Below, one piece after another: positions 48,546-57,007 of a stretch of 64,000 nt of DNA. The notes below the pieces were generated by a model. That model did not search any database and was not told the DNA's origin. It saw nothing but the letters and a program-made list of their open reading frames with translations. Both the position numbers and the translations under genes were made by a program. This DNA comes from Streptomyces aureocirculatus. Lineage in GTDB: Bacteria; Actinomycetota; Actinomycetes; Streptomycetales; Streptomycetaceae. Every line of letters begins with the position of its first letter. Positions within the stretch are counted from its first letter, which is position 1. The stretch is from positions 119,387 to 183,386 of the forward strand of contig NZ_JOAP01000010.1 in the NCBI RefSeq assembly GCF_000720475.1, written 5' to 3'.

Positions 48546-50879
48546 TCAGACGACCGCGCCCGTCCCCCGCTGCCGCCGTGCTTCCAGCGGGCTGGTGGCG
48601 GGCGTCCTGCGGCCGCGCTCCCCGGTGGCGGGGCGGCGCGGCGGCGCGGGCCTGCGGTGTTCCAGGAGGACCGCGACGGGTACCGCGACCGACACCGTCG
48701 ACAGCACGCCGAGGACGACGCCCGCGATGAGCGCCACCGAGAAGTCCGCGAGCGAGTCACCGCCGAGCACGGCCAGTGCGGCGAGCACGAACAGGGCGCC
48801 CATGCCCGTGTTCACGGTGCGTGGCAGTGTCCGTACGACGGCCTTGTCGGCGGTGGCCGCGAGCGCCGCCATCGGATCGCGGCGGCGTGCCTCACGGATG
48901 CGGTCGAAGACGACGACCGTGTCGTTGACCGAGTAGCCGACCACGGTGAGGACGGCGGCCAAAAAGACGCTGTCGACCGTCTTGCCGAGCCACGCGAACA
49001 GGCCCACCACCAGGAGCACGTCGTGCACCAGGGCGACGACGGCGGCGGAGGCAAAGGTCCAGCGGAACCGGGCGGTCAGATAGAGCAGTTGGGCGGCCAC
49101 GGCGATCCCGAGGGCGATGAGCGCCTTGTGGCGCAGTTCGTCCCCGAGGCTCGGGCCGATCTGTTCGTCGCGTTCGACCGTGACCCGGCCGCCGCCGTGC
49201 TCGGCGAGCGCCTCCTTGATCTGCTGCTGTTCCGCGTCGCTGAGTTCACCGGTGCGTACGCTGATGTCGCCCACGCCGGACTCCTGCACCACCGCGCGCG
49301 GGAAACCGGCGTCGGCGACGGCCTCGCGTGCGGTGTCGGCGTCCACCTGCTTGCTGGTGGAGTACTCGACGAGCCGCCCCCCGGTGAACTCCACTCCCAG
49401 GTCGAGCCCGCGGACGACGATGCCCGCGACGGCCAGCGCGACAAGGAGTGTGCTCGCGCCGAGCCAGCGGCGCCGGTGCCGCACGATGCCGGGTTCGCGG
49501 CGCGCGAGCAGGGCGCGGACCCGGCCGGTGGCGGCGAGTCCGGTGAGACGGGGGCGGCGGCGCACGAAGCCGCGGCGCACCGCGGTCTCGGCGAGCACGC
49601 GCGAGACGACGAACGCCGAGAACATCGACACCAGGACGCCGATGGACAGCGTCACTCCGAAGCCCTTCACGGGGCCGGTGGCGAAGGTGAAGAGCAGTCC
49701 CGCGGCGAGCAGCGTGGTGACGTTGGAGTCGAGCACGGCGCTCCAGGCCTTGCGGTAGCCGGTGTGCAGGGACTTGGGGAGGCTCCCGGTGCCGCGCGCG
49801 CCGAGGTACTCCTCCCTGGCGCGTTCGAAGACCAGCACGTTGGCGTCGACCGCCATGCCGATCGCGAGCACGAACCCGGCGAGACCCGGCAGCGTCAGCG
49901 TGGCACCGATCGCCACCAGGACCGCGTACGACATGAGCCCGTACAGCGCGAGCGCGACGGTGGCGATGGCGCCGAGCAGGCGGTAGACGACGGTGATGAA
50001 CAGCGCGGTCAGGGCAAGGCCGATGAGGGCGGCCTGGGTGCTCGCCGCGATGGCGTCGGCGCCGAGCGTGGGGCCGACGGTGCGCTGCTCGACGACGTCG
50101 ACGGGCACGGGCAGGGCGCCGCCCTTGACGAGCGCGGCCAGGTCGCGGGCCTCGTCCTCGTCGAAGCCGCCGGTGATCTGGGTGGTGCCGCCGGTGATGC
50201 CGGTCCCGCACGCCACGTCGGCGTTCACCCCGGGCGCCGAGACGACCTTGCCGTCGAGCACGATGGCGACCCGGCGCTCGGGCGAACCCTGCGGTGCGCA
50301 CGCCGCCTCGCCGGTGACGTCGGCCCAGTCGCCGCCCGCCTTGCCGCGGAAGTCGAGCGTCACGTACCAGCCGTTCAGGGACTGCTGGTCGAGGACCGCG
50401 TCGGCGTTCTTGACGCCGTCGCCGGTGAGCACGGTCGGCCCGAGCACCAGGTGCCCGCCGGGGCGGTCGGGGTCGGGCAGGGTGCGGGAGCCGTCGGCCG
50501 CGGGCCGTGCGGGGCCCTCACGGTCGGTCTCGTCCCGCACCGGGTGCACCGTGAGCTGCGCGGTACGGCCGATCACTTCGGAGGCCTCCTTGGGGTCCCG
50601 CACCCCCGGCAGCTCCACGATGATCCTGCGGTCACCGGCCTGCGCGAGGCTCGGTTCGGACACGCCGAGGGCGTCGACGCGCTGCCGCAGGACCTCCACG
50701 GCCCTGCGGGTGGCGTCGGCGTCGGCATCGACGGTGGGTGAGTCCTTGGTCTCCAGCACGATCTGGGTGCCGCCCCGCAGGTCGAGGCCCAGGCGGGGCG
50801 ACTGGGTGAGGGCGATGTACAGCGCGGCGGCGACGGCGACGAGCGCGACGAGCGCCCGCCACAGAGGTGCGCGGGGCAT
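48546..50879 (-). CDS. secDF: Fused SecD-SecF protein-export subunit
   Basis: 777 residues. The SecD half comes first: LGLDLRGGTQIVLETK, the periplasmic P1 domain with RRIIVELPGVRDPKEA, and helices with LPGLAGFVLAIGMAVDANVLVFERAREE. The SecF half follows from about residue 470 (LDLGVEFTGGRLVEYST, GYSVNDTVVVFDRIREARRR). The fusion in one chain is an accessory form; Streptomyces usually also has separate secD and secF near relA. It uses the proton gradient to pull secreted proteins across the membrane. ATG 50879 follows GGAG by seven bases. A secreted His-rich protein is encoded upstream on the same strand. Confidence 0.93.
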   Translation of the reverse strand: MPRAPLWRALVALVAVAAALYIALTQSPRLGLDLRGGTQIVLETKDSPTVDADADATRRAVEVLRQRVDALGVSEPSLAQAGDRRIIVELPGVRDPKEASEVIGRTAQLTVHPVRDETDREGPARPAADGSRTLPDPDRPGGHLVLGPTVLTGDGVKNADAVLDQQSLNGWYVTLDFRGKAGGDWADVTGEAACAPQGSPERRVAIVLDGKVVSAPGVNADVACGTGITGGTTQITGGFDEDEARDLAALVKGGALPVPVDVVEQRTVGPTLGADAIAASTQAALIGLALTALFITVVYRLLGAIATVALALYGLMSYAVLVAIGATLTLPGLAGFVLAIGMAVDANVLVFERAREEYLGARGTGSLPKSLHTGYRKAWSAVLDSNVTTLLAAGLLFTFATGPVKGFGVTLSIGVLVSMFSAFVVSRVLAETAVRRGFVRRRPRLTGLAATGRVRALLARREPGIVRHRRRWLGASTLLVALAVAGIVVRGLDLGVEFTGGRLVEYSTSKQVDADTAREAVADAGFPRAVVQESGVGDISVRTGELSDAEQQQIKEALAEHGGGRVTVERDEQIGPSLGDELRHKALIALGIAVAAQLLYLTARFRWTFASAAVVALVHDVLLVVGLFAWLGKTVDSVFLAAVLTVVGYSVNDTVVVFDRIREARRRDPMAALAATADKAVVRTLPRTVNTGMGALFVLAALAVLGGDSLADFSVALIAGVVLGVLSTVSVAVPVAVLLEHRRPAPPRRPATGERGRRTPATSPLEARRQRGTGAVV

Positions 50880-51005
50880 GGGAGTTCTCCACATCCACGA
50901 GTTCCACGAAGCAATGACATTCACGTCATTCGCGACCTTCACGAAGAAGGCATGACGAAGGCGGACGGCGCGCGAAGGTCGGTGGCGGCGTCCGGTGAGG
51001 TGGGA

Positions 51006-51452
51006 TCAGCTCCGTCGGAACGGGGGGCCGCGCGGCTCGGGAGCGGCGTCCGCGAACCGTGTGGACGGCGTGGTGAGGTGGAGTCGGGCGTCGGGGCCAC
51101 CGAGGGAGCGGTGCGGCACGTGGTGCGCGCCGGTGCCCGCGGTGCCGGGGCCCGGGGGGTGCGGGATCTGGAGGAGGAGCGGGTGCGCGGCGGTCGCGTG
51201 GACCGCGCGGTGCCCGTCCTTGCCGTACGAGGTGTGCGGGCCGTGGGCCGTCTGCCGCTGCCCGCCAGGGGCCCCTGTCGTGGGGGCGGCGCCGCTGTGC
51301 CGGTCGGCTGTCGCGGCCGCCCAGGTGTGGGCTGCCGTGGGACCGGCGGTGGCCGTGGTCGCCGCGCGGGAGGGCACGGCGAACGCGAGGACGGCGACGA
51401 CGGCCGAGAGCAGGGACGCGGCCAGGCGTGCCGACCGGGTGCCGTGCTGCAC
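51006..51452 (-). CDS. Small secreted His/Pro-rich protein, unknown function
   Basis: 148 residues. The signal peptide is plain (RLAASLLSAVVAVLAFAVPS with AxA-like cleavage at RAA). The mature chain is rich in Ala, Thr, His and Pro (THTWAAATADRHSG, HGPHTSYGKDGHRAVHATAAH), with no cysteines and no recognisable fold. An AGGAGG lies five bases before the GTG, one of the best ribosome sites in the window, which supports expression. It precedes secDF by 127 bp. His clusters could bind metal. Confidence 0.65.
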   Translation of the reverse strand: MQHGTRSARLAASLLSAVVAVLAFAVPSRAATTATAGPTAAHTWAAATADRHSGAAPTTGAPGGQRQTAHGPHTSYGKDGHRAVHATAAHPLLLQIPHPPGPGTAGTGAHHVPHRSLGGPDARLHLTTPSTRFADAAPEPRGPPFRRS

Positions 51453-51557
51453 GCGGGCCTCCTGGTCGGGTCGGGTACGCCGTCCCCGTACGAGGGCGCC
51501 GGGGGCGCCGGTGCGCCAACCGCTTCAACGTGCGGGGGAATCGAAGAGGTTCCCCAC

Positions 51558-51632
51558 CCGGGGGTTTCCGCCCCGGGGGTTTCCGCCCCGGGGGTTTTCG
51601 CCCCGGGAGTTTCCGCCTCGGGAGTTTCCGCC
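51558..51632. repeat. Five 15-bp tandem repeats upstream of popR
   Basis: Five copies of CCGGGGGTTTCCGCC or a close variant. They lie between the divergent secreted-protein and popR-like genes, about 90 bp before the popR -10 box. Confidence 0.85.
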
Positions 51633-51720
51633 CCGAGGGGGGCGCGCGGGTTCCGATCCGCCGTCGGCAGAACGCGCTACGCCGTCGGCAGAACGCCGAC
51701 CACGCAGCGATCACCGCTCC

Positions 51721-51726
51721 TATTCT
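51721..51726 (+). promoter_or_regulatory. -10-like hexamer for leaderless popR transcript
   Basis: TATTCT stands exactly six bases before the GTG at 51733. No ribosome site is present, so the mRNA probably starts with the GTG. Confidence 0.55.
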
Positions 51727-51732
51727 GAAGCG

Positions 51733-52284
51733 GTGAGCAGCCACGCGACGAACCCGAGCCCTGCCGAGGCCGAGCCCACGGACCTTCCGCCCACGGGAGG
51801 CCGGGCCGCCCGCGTCATCCCTCTGCGACCGGCCCCGCGGGCCTCCGCGCCGGCGGCGGCCCCGGCCACCGCGCCCGCTCCCAGACAGCCCCTCTGGCGT
51901 GACCTCGTCGGGAACGTCCTGCGGCGTGAACGCCGCGCCCAGGAGCGGACGCTGAAGGACGTCGCGGACGCCGCGCGGATCTCGGTGCCGTATCTCTCCG
52001 AGGTCGAGCGCGGCCGCAAGGAGGCGTCCTCGGAGGTGCTCGCCGCGGCGGCCGCCGCACTCGGCCTCGATCTCGCGGACCTGCTGGCGCTTGCCCACGG
52101 TGACCTGCTGCTCGCCCTGCGCCGCCCGCGCGCCCGCGGTGCCGCGGCGGCGCCCGCCACGCCGGTGCGACAGCGCGCGGTGTCGACGGTCACCACTCCC
52201 CTCGCCGCCGCGCCCCTCACACCGTCGCGCTCCGCCACGGGCCGGGGCGGAGCACACCGGGCCCAACTGCGGCTCGCCGCCTAG
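51733..52284 (+). CDS. popR: PopR/ClgR-like Xre activator of clp genes
   Basis: 183 residues. A disordered Pro/Ala-rich N-terminus precedes an Xre domain (RRERRAQERTLKDVADAARI, VPYLSEVERGRKEASSEVLA) closely like ClgR and PopR. The protein ends in LRLAA; in S. lividans, PopR turnover by ClpP1/P2 depends on its last two alanines, and this tail fits. Two likely PopR sites lie upstream of clpP3 (54689-54725). The gene is near clpP3-clpP4 but separated from them by a Nudix gene and read toward them. Start GTG 51733, probably leaderless. Confidence 0.8.
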   Translation: MSSHATNPSPAEAEPTDLPPTGGRAARVIPLRPAPRASAPAAAPATAPAPRQPLWRDLVGNVLRRERRAQERTLKDVADAARISVPYLSEVERGRKEASSEVLAAAAAALGLDLADLLALAHGDLLLALRRPRARGAAAAPATPVRQRAVSTVTTPLAAAPLTPSRSATGRGGAHRAQLRLAA

Positions 52285-53355
52285 GTGGTCCCGCCCGGCA
52301 CCTCTGGGCGGGACCCGTGCCTGTCCGGTGCCTCCGAGCGGGCAAGGGGTACGCCCGGCGCCTCCGAGCGGGACCCCTGCCCGCCCGGCGCCTCCGGGCG
52401 GGACCCGTGCCCGTCCGGAGCCTCCACTTGGGATCCGTGTCCGTCCGGCGCCTCGGCGCAGACCCCGTGCCCGTCCGGCGCCTCCGAGCGGGCAGGGGGT
52501 ACGCCCGGCGCCTCCGGGCGGGACCCGTGCCCGCCCGACGCCTCCGCGCAGGACCCGTACCCGCCCAGCACCTCCACGCAGGACCCGTACCCGCCCAGCA
52601 CCGAGCTCCTGGACGTACGCCGGATTCGCCTCGTCGAGGCCGCCGTGCCGCCGGTGCCGTCCGGGGAGCGGGTGGCCATGGACCGGATCTGGGACCTGGT
52701 GGTCCGGGCCAACCCGCTTCTCTTCGACGGTCCGGTGGCGGCGTGCGCGGGGCTGACCCGGGACGGGCCGGACGGCCTCGTCCTGACCTGGGTCAGGACG
52801 ACGTACCGCCGCTACGGCCTGCGCCGTGTCCCCGGCGCCACCGCGTGTGTGGCCTCCCTCTACACCGACGTGCTCCAGCCGACCCCTGACGGGCGGCTGC
52901 TCGTGGGCCGGATGGCGGCGTCGACGGCCGCGGCGGGGCGCTGGCAACTGCCGGGCGGAGCCGTCGAACCGCCGGTGGACGGCCTGCCTCTCGACCTGGC
53001 GGCGCTGCGCCGGAACGCCGCCCGGGAACTGGCCGAGGAGACCGGCGTCGTACACCTCCCCGACGAGCTGGCCCTGTGGGGCGTGGCGCGCGGCGCGTAC
53101 GGGAGCGCGGGCGTCCTGTTCCTCGCCCCGTGCCGACCTGCGGCGCTGCTGCGCGAGCGGTTCGCGGACCTGACGTCCGCCGAGCAGGCCCGGGGCCGCG
53201 AACCGGAGCTGGACCGGATCGCGTTCGTCGGCTCCCTGGCCGGACTCGCGCGCCTCGGCGGACCCGGCGCCGACCGGGCCGACTGCCTGGGGCCGGTCGT
53301 CGCCCGGTACACGGCGGCCGCGGGGCTCAGCCCAGGGTCGCGCGCCGGCGGCTGA
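52285..53355 (+). CDS. Nudix hydrolase with ten N-terminal decapeptide repeats
   Basis: 356 residues. Residues 5-104 are ten exact-length 10-residue repeats of the type [10 protein letters not shown]. The conserved part starts at [12 protein letters not shown], and the Nudix box is [13 protein letters not shown] with an insertion before [10 protein letters not shown], so a Mg-dependent diphosphatase is expected. GTG 52285 is the only ATG or GTG in frame before the conserved region. It directly follows the popR stop (TAGGTG), so translation would rely on coupling to popR. If the repeats are not translated, an alternative start such as CTG would be needed. The 3' end overlaps clpP4 by 29 bp. 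Confidence 0.65.
   Translation: MVPPGTSGRDPCLSGASERARGTPGASERDPCPPGASGRDPCPSGASTWDPCPSGASAQTPCPSGASERAGGTPGASGRDPCPPDASAQDPYPPSTSTQDPYPPSTELLDVRRIRLVEAAVPPVPSGERVAMDRIWDLVVRANPLLFDGPVAACAGLTRDGPDGLVLTWVRTTYRRYGLRRVPGATACVASLYTDVLQPTPDGRLLVGRMAASTAAAGRWQLPGGAVEPPVDGLPLDLAALRRNAARELAEETGVVHLPDELALWGVARGAYGSAGVLFLAPCRPAALLRERFADLTSAEQARGREPELDRIAFVGSLAGLARLGGPGADRADCLGPVVARYTAAAGLSPGSRAGG
52297..52596. repeat. Ten 30-bp tandem repeats
   Basis: Ten units of exactly 30 bp keep the reading frame open and encode decapeptides such as [10 protein letters not shown]. Units 2 and 7 share the variant E-R-A-x-G-T-P, which suggests duplication of a five-unit block. Confidence 0.9.
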
Positions 53356-53932
53356 CGACCTCGTCGGCGAGGCCGTACGCGACCGCCTCGTGCGCGGTGA
53401 ACACCTTGTCGCGGTCGGTGTCCGCCCGCAGCGTCGCCACGTCGTGGTGGGTGTGGCGGGCCAGGACCTCCTCCACCTGGGCGCGGATGCGCACCATCTC
53501 CTTGGCGTGCAGGCTCAGGTCCGACACGGTCCCCTGCTGCCCGCCGCTCGCCGGCTGCCCGAGCAGCACCCGGGCGTGCTCCAGGACGAACCGCCGTCCG
53601 GGGTCGCCGCCCGCGAGCAGCACGGCCGCGGTCGAGGCGGCCTGGCCGACGCAGAACGTCGAGATGGGCGCGCCGACGAAGGTCATGGTGTCGTAGATGG
53701 CCATCAGGGAAGTGACCGAGCCGCCGGGCGAGTTGATGTACAGGGCGATCTCGTGTTCCGGCGCGGACGACTCCAGGTGGAGGAGCTGGGCGATGACGAC
53801 GTTGGCGACGCCGTCGTCGATCTCGGTGCCGAGGAAGATGATCCGCTCGGACAGCAGGCGGCTGTAGATGTCGTAGGCACGCTCGCCCTGCGGGGTGCGC
53901 TCGACGACGGTCGGAATCGTGTACTGAGCCAT
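53327..53932 (-). CDS. clpP4: ClpP-family protease subunit with altered triad (ClpP4-like)
   Basis: 201 residues. The fold and sequence are those of Clp[32 protein letters not shown] and the nucleophile Ser100 in [11 protein letters not shown]. Asp175 (TDRDKVF) is kept, but the position of the catalytic His, normally in IHQP, reads LLG125QP. The triad is therefore broken and the subunit may be inactive alone, like ClpR-type partners that assemble with an active ring. It starts two bases after the clpP3 stop, so both form one operon. The 3' end overlaps the Nudix gene on the other strand. Confidence 0.9.
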   Translation of the reverse strand: MAQYTIPTVVERTPQGERAYDIYSRLLSERIIFLGTEIDDGVANVVIAQLLHLESSAPEHEIALYINSPGGSVTSLMAIYDTMTFVGAPISTFCVGQAASTAAVLLAGGDPGRRFVLEHARVLLGQPASGGQQGTVSDLSLHAKEMVRIRAQVEEVLARHTHHDVATLRADTDRDKVFTAHEAVAYGLADEVVSRRRATLG

Positions 53933-53934
53933 CT

Positions 53935-54579
53935 CTACAGTCCCATCCGTCGCTTCGACGCGGCTGGCCTGACGTCGGGCAGGGAGGTGACCACATGGTC
54001 GACCATGCCGTACTCCTTGGCCTGTGCGGCGGTGAACCAGCGGTCCCTGTCGCCGTCGCGCGCGATGGTCTCCGGGGTCTGCCCGGTGTGTTCGGCGGTG
54101 AGCCGCTCGATGGAGCGCTTGGTGAACTCCAGGTTCTCCGCCTGGATCGCGATGTCGGCGGTGGTGCCGCCGACGCCCGCCGACGGCTGGTGCATCATGA
54201 TGCGCGCGTTCGGCAGCGCGTGCCGTTTGCCCGGGGCGCCGACGGTCAGCAGGAACTGGCCCATGCTCGCGGCGAAGCCCATCGCGAGGGTGGCGACGTC
54301 GTTGGGGATGAGCTGCATCGTGTCGTAGATGGCGAGACCGGCGTGCACCGAGCCGCCGGGGCTGTTGATGTAGAGGCTGATGTCGGTGCGGGGGTCCTCG
54401 GCGGAGAGCAGCAGGAGCTGGGCGCAGACCCGGTTCGCCGACACCTCGTCGACCTGGGTGCCGAGGAACACGATGCGCTGGCCGAGCAGGTGGGAGGCCA
54501 GTTGGTCGTCGAAGCGGGTGGCGGGGGTGTCCCCGTCGGCGGCGCGCGGCGGCGCCCAGTCGGTGTGCGGCGGTGTCAT
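53935..54579 (-). CDS. clpP3: ATP-dependent Clp protease proteolytic subunit (ClpP3-like)
   Basis: 214 residues. The complete triad is present: Ser105 in [11 protein letters not shown], His130 in [14 protein letters not shown] and Asp179 in DGDRDRWFT. The handle helix ([20 protein letters not shown]) and [14 protein letters not shown] are canonical. It should form barrel-shaped rings with ClpP4 and work with Clp ATPases in the cytoplasm. GAGGAGG lies seven bases before the ATG. Two PopR-like sites in the promoter imply induction by the popR product encoded 2.3 kb away, which is how the S. lividans clpP3-clpP4 operon is controlled. Confidence 0.93.
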   Translation of the reverse strand: MTPPHTDWAPPRAADGDTPATRFDDQLASHLLGQRIVFLGTQVDEVSANRVCAQLLLLSAEDPRTDISLYINSPGGSVHAGLAIYDTMQLIPNDVATLAMGFAASMGQFLLTVGAPGKRHALPNARIMMHQPSAGVGGTTADIAIQAENLEFTKRSIERLTAEHTGQTPETIARDGDRDRWFTAAQAKEYGMVDHVVTSLPDVRPAASKRRMGL

Positions 54580-54688
54580 CGCACGGCCTCCTCGTCGTGG
54601 AGCGATCGGCCGGACCGCTCGTGCGGTCCGCTCGGTCCACTGTGGGGCCGCCGACGGCGCCGGAGCCGGTTTCTCGGCTTGCGGCAGA

Positions 54689-54725
54689 TTCGCCCAGGGC
54701 AGACGGCGGACTCGCCCAGGGCAGA
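54689..54725 (-). promoter_or_regulatory. Two PopR-type activator sites
   Basis: On the minus strand TCTGCCCTGGGCGAA and TCTGCCCTGGGCGAG lie 22 bp apart. They fit the recalled PopR consensus TCTGCC-3N-GGCAGA in the left half and the GGC of the right half. They stand about 110 bp upstream of the clpP3 start. Confidence 0.7.
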
Positions 54726-54763
54726 GGCGGGACCGGGGCCCGTCATGGCGCACCGGTCCCGCC
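54726..54763. terminator. Terminator hairpin of the arginine deiminase gene
   Basis: An 11-bp perfect stem (GGCGGGACCGG and its complement) with a 16-nt loop lies ten bases beyond the deiminase stop and upstream of the clpP3 promoter, insulating the two. Confidence 0.65.
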
Positions 54764-54772
54764 CGTCGGGGG

Positions 54773-56719
54773 TTACGCCGTGGGCCACCACGGCGCGCGG
54801 GCGTCCCGCAGCGTGTTGGTGCCGCAGTGCACCTCACCCATGCCGAGGTGGTACGTGTACCAGTCGTCGATGTAGGTCGTGGTGAACCCCGCCTTGGCGT
54901 ACACGGAGTTCACCGCCTCGGTGAAGATGTCCCGGCCGCCGATGACAGGGCCCCACTGCTTGGGTGCCAGATAGCGGGTCGGGCTCAGCAGGACGCCGTT
55001 GACCGCGCCGGGGACGTAGGCGCTGTTCGGCCGGACGGCGGCGGCGCCCCCGGCACCGCCCGCGGAGTCCCGGCCGCCGCGCGCCTCGTCGGCGCCGCGC
55101 AACTGGCTGAACCTCTCCAGGTTTTCGGGGCCCATGCGGCGCAGCTTGCGGCTGCCGCTGAGGTCTTCGCGCGCGTCGGAGTCCCGCGTGTACAGGCCGG
55201 GCACCCTGACTATCTCCGCGTCGGTGACGCCGGTCTCGCGCTTGAGGATGTCCAGGTTGGCCTTGATGCGCTCGGCCGCCACCTTGTTGTCGGCGTGGAA
55301 CGAGGCCTTGGCGAGCACCTGGTCGATGGTCTCCTTGGGCGCGGGAACGTCGCTGCCGCTCGGTACGGAGAACATCTTCGTCCCGCCGTGCCCGTCCCGC
55401 TGTGCCTTGCGGAGGAGCTCCACCCCGGCGGCCGGGTCGGCGACGCCGATGCGCCAGCCGCGCTCGGTGTCGGCGGGCAGGAACTGGACGAACTCGTCCA
55501 CGTGCCCGACCGAAAGCCACGACGTGTCGAGCAGCAGCGGCGCCTGCACACCCTGCGAGGACAGAAACGTCCGCATCGACTTGGCGGGCTTGGAACCGGA
55601 GTCGGCCCGGTAGCCCTGGATGATGCGGCCCGCCGGGTAGCTCTTGCCGTTCAGGGTGTAGGGCGGAATGGTCTCCAGGTTGCCCATGGAGTTGAGCGTC
55701 CACTCCTCGTTCGCCGCGGGCTTGCCGACCTGCACCACGCCCACGTCCGGGCCGCGCAGTTTCTCGAACAGCTCACGGCCCGCGTCCCTGTCGGGCTGCG
55801 CGGAGCGGATCATGACCCGCATCGTGCGCTGTTTGCCGCCAGGGCCCGGCATGCTCGCGTAGGCCGGCTCGACGAAGTCCTGCGCCCACGGATCGCCGTA
55901 CTCGGTGAAGGTCGTCAGCGGCTTGCCGATGCCTGCGTCCTTCACCTGCTTGGCTAGCGCCTTGACGAACTTGCGCTGGTCACGGCCGTAGGCTCCGGCG
56001 CCCTTCACCTTGGTGACGAGGACTTCCTCGGCACGCTGCAGATGATGGTGGGTGAGGACGGGAGCGGTGCGCAGCACGACGTCGTCGGAGCGGGGCGTGC
56101 CGCCGCCGGTGACGGTGAGCCGGACCTTCACCTCGCCGTTCCACTTCCGCGCGTCGCGCACCACGTCCGTGGCCTCGACGCCGAGTTCGACACCGGCGCG
56201 CAGCTCGGTGGCGGAAAGCCGGTCGGCGGGCCGCAGCAGGGACCAGCGTCCAGCACGCTTGATGAACAGACGGGCCTTCTCGGCGCCGGTGCCGATCGCC
56301 TTGACGGTGCCGTGGCTGCCCGCCGGGGTCCCCGCCAGCGGCACGGTCTTCAGGCGGGCCAGATCGGCCGCGTCCCGCGCACCGTTGACCTTGGTGTCGG
56401 AGGCGTCGTTGCACCGGGCCAGCTTCGCGTCCGACAGGGGCCTGCCCCGGGCGTCCTTGACCGGACAGCGCTTCGCGTCGTCGTCGACGTTCGGCAGCAC
56501 GATCGCGCCGCGCCGCGCCGTCCAGGTGTTCTCGCCCGCCGAGTCGCTCGTGCCCTCGACGTCGACGCTGCCGTCCCGGTTCACGTCGGCGCGCAGGTCG
56601 GGTGCTTGGGCCGGTGCGTCCGGGGCGCCGGCTTCCGCCATGGCCGTGGCTCCCGTGGCCGCGAGAACTCCGGCCATACCCGTCGCAAGAGCGACATTTC
56701 TCCATCTGTGCGTCCGCAC
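54773..56719 (-). CDS. Secreted protein-arginine deiminase
   Basis: 648 residues. The Sec signal (NVALATGMAGVLAATGATAM) ends near AEAG. The N-terminal 250 residues form beta-rich Ig-like domains. The catalytic part has the three parts of the deiminase active site: the Asp in YGDPWAQDFVEPAY, the His-Asp in LSVGHVDEFVQFLP and the nucleophile Cys632 in MGEVHCGTNTLRD. This resembles animal PAD enzymes, which turn peptidyl arginine into citrulline; secreted Streptomyces relatives are known. A calcium-type DVNRDGSVDVEG loop is at the N-terminus. AAGGAGG lies seven bases before the GTG. Confidence 0.88.
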   Translation of the reverse strand: MRTHRWRNVALATGMAGVLAATGATAMAEAGAPDAPAQAPDLRADVNRDGSVDVEGTSDSAGENTWTARRGAIVLPNVDDDAKRCPVKDARGRPLSDAKLARCNDASDTKVNGARDAADLARLKTVPLAGTPAGSHGTVKAIGTGAEKARLFIKRAGRWSLLRPADRLSATELRAGVELGVEATDVVRDARKWNGEVKVRLTVTGGGTPRSDDVVLRTAPVLTHHHLQRAEEVLVTKVKGAGAYGRDQRKFVKALAKQVKDAGIGKPLTTFTEYGDPWAQDFVEPAYASMPGPGGKQRTMRVMIRSAQPDRDAGRELFEKLRGPDVGVVQVGKPAANEEWTLNSMGNLETIPPYTLNGKSYPAGRIIQGYRADSGSKPAKSMRTFLSSQGVQAPLLLDTSWLSVGHVDEFVQFLPADTERGWRIGVADPAAGVELLRKAQRDGHGGTKMFSVPSGSDVPAPKETIDQVLAKASFHADNKVAAERIKANLDILKRETGVTDAEIVRVPGLYTRDSDAREDLSGSRKLRRMGPENLERFSQLRGADEARGGRDSAGGAGGAAAVRPNSAYVPGAVNGVLLSPTRYLAPKQWGPVIGGRDIFTEAVNSVYAKAGFTTTYIDDWYTYHLGMGEVHCGTNTLRDARAPWWPTA

Positions 56720-57007
56720 AGTTCCCCTCCTTGTCCCCGGCCCTCTGGTCAGGTGGTCAGTCAGCGAGGGCCGTTGACCTTAAGGAGGCGCGGAGAACCG
56801 GGGAGGTTGACAGGACATCGGGATTTGTCCGGGCTCACAGGTTTCGCAGGGGACAACAGGCCTACCGGACGACAGCCGACGACAAGGGCTCCGCCCCGGC
56901 GGCACGGGTCGGGTGCGGACGTAACAGAATTCGCCGGAATGCTTCTCCTGGTTCACATGCGGCTGGTGGGCTGACCGCGCTCAACCCAACGATCACAGGA
57001 GGCGTGC

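Noticed and set aside
52297..52596. 30-bp repeats as a possible CRISPR array
   Set aside because: The units abut without spacers, diverge as codon repeats and keep a reading frame; no cas genes are near.
56720..57007. PHO boxes before the phoD operon
   Set aside because: A single GTTCAC-like block is present, but not the paired 11-bp direct repeats required for PhoP.
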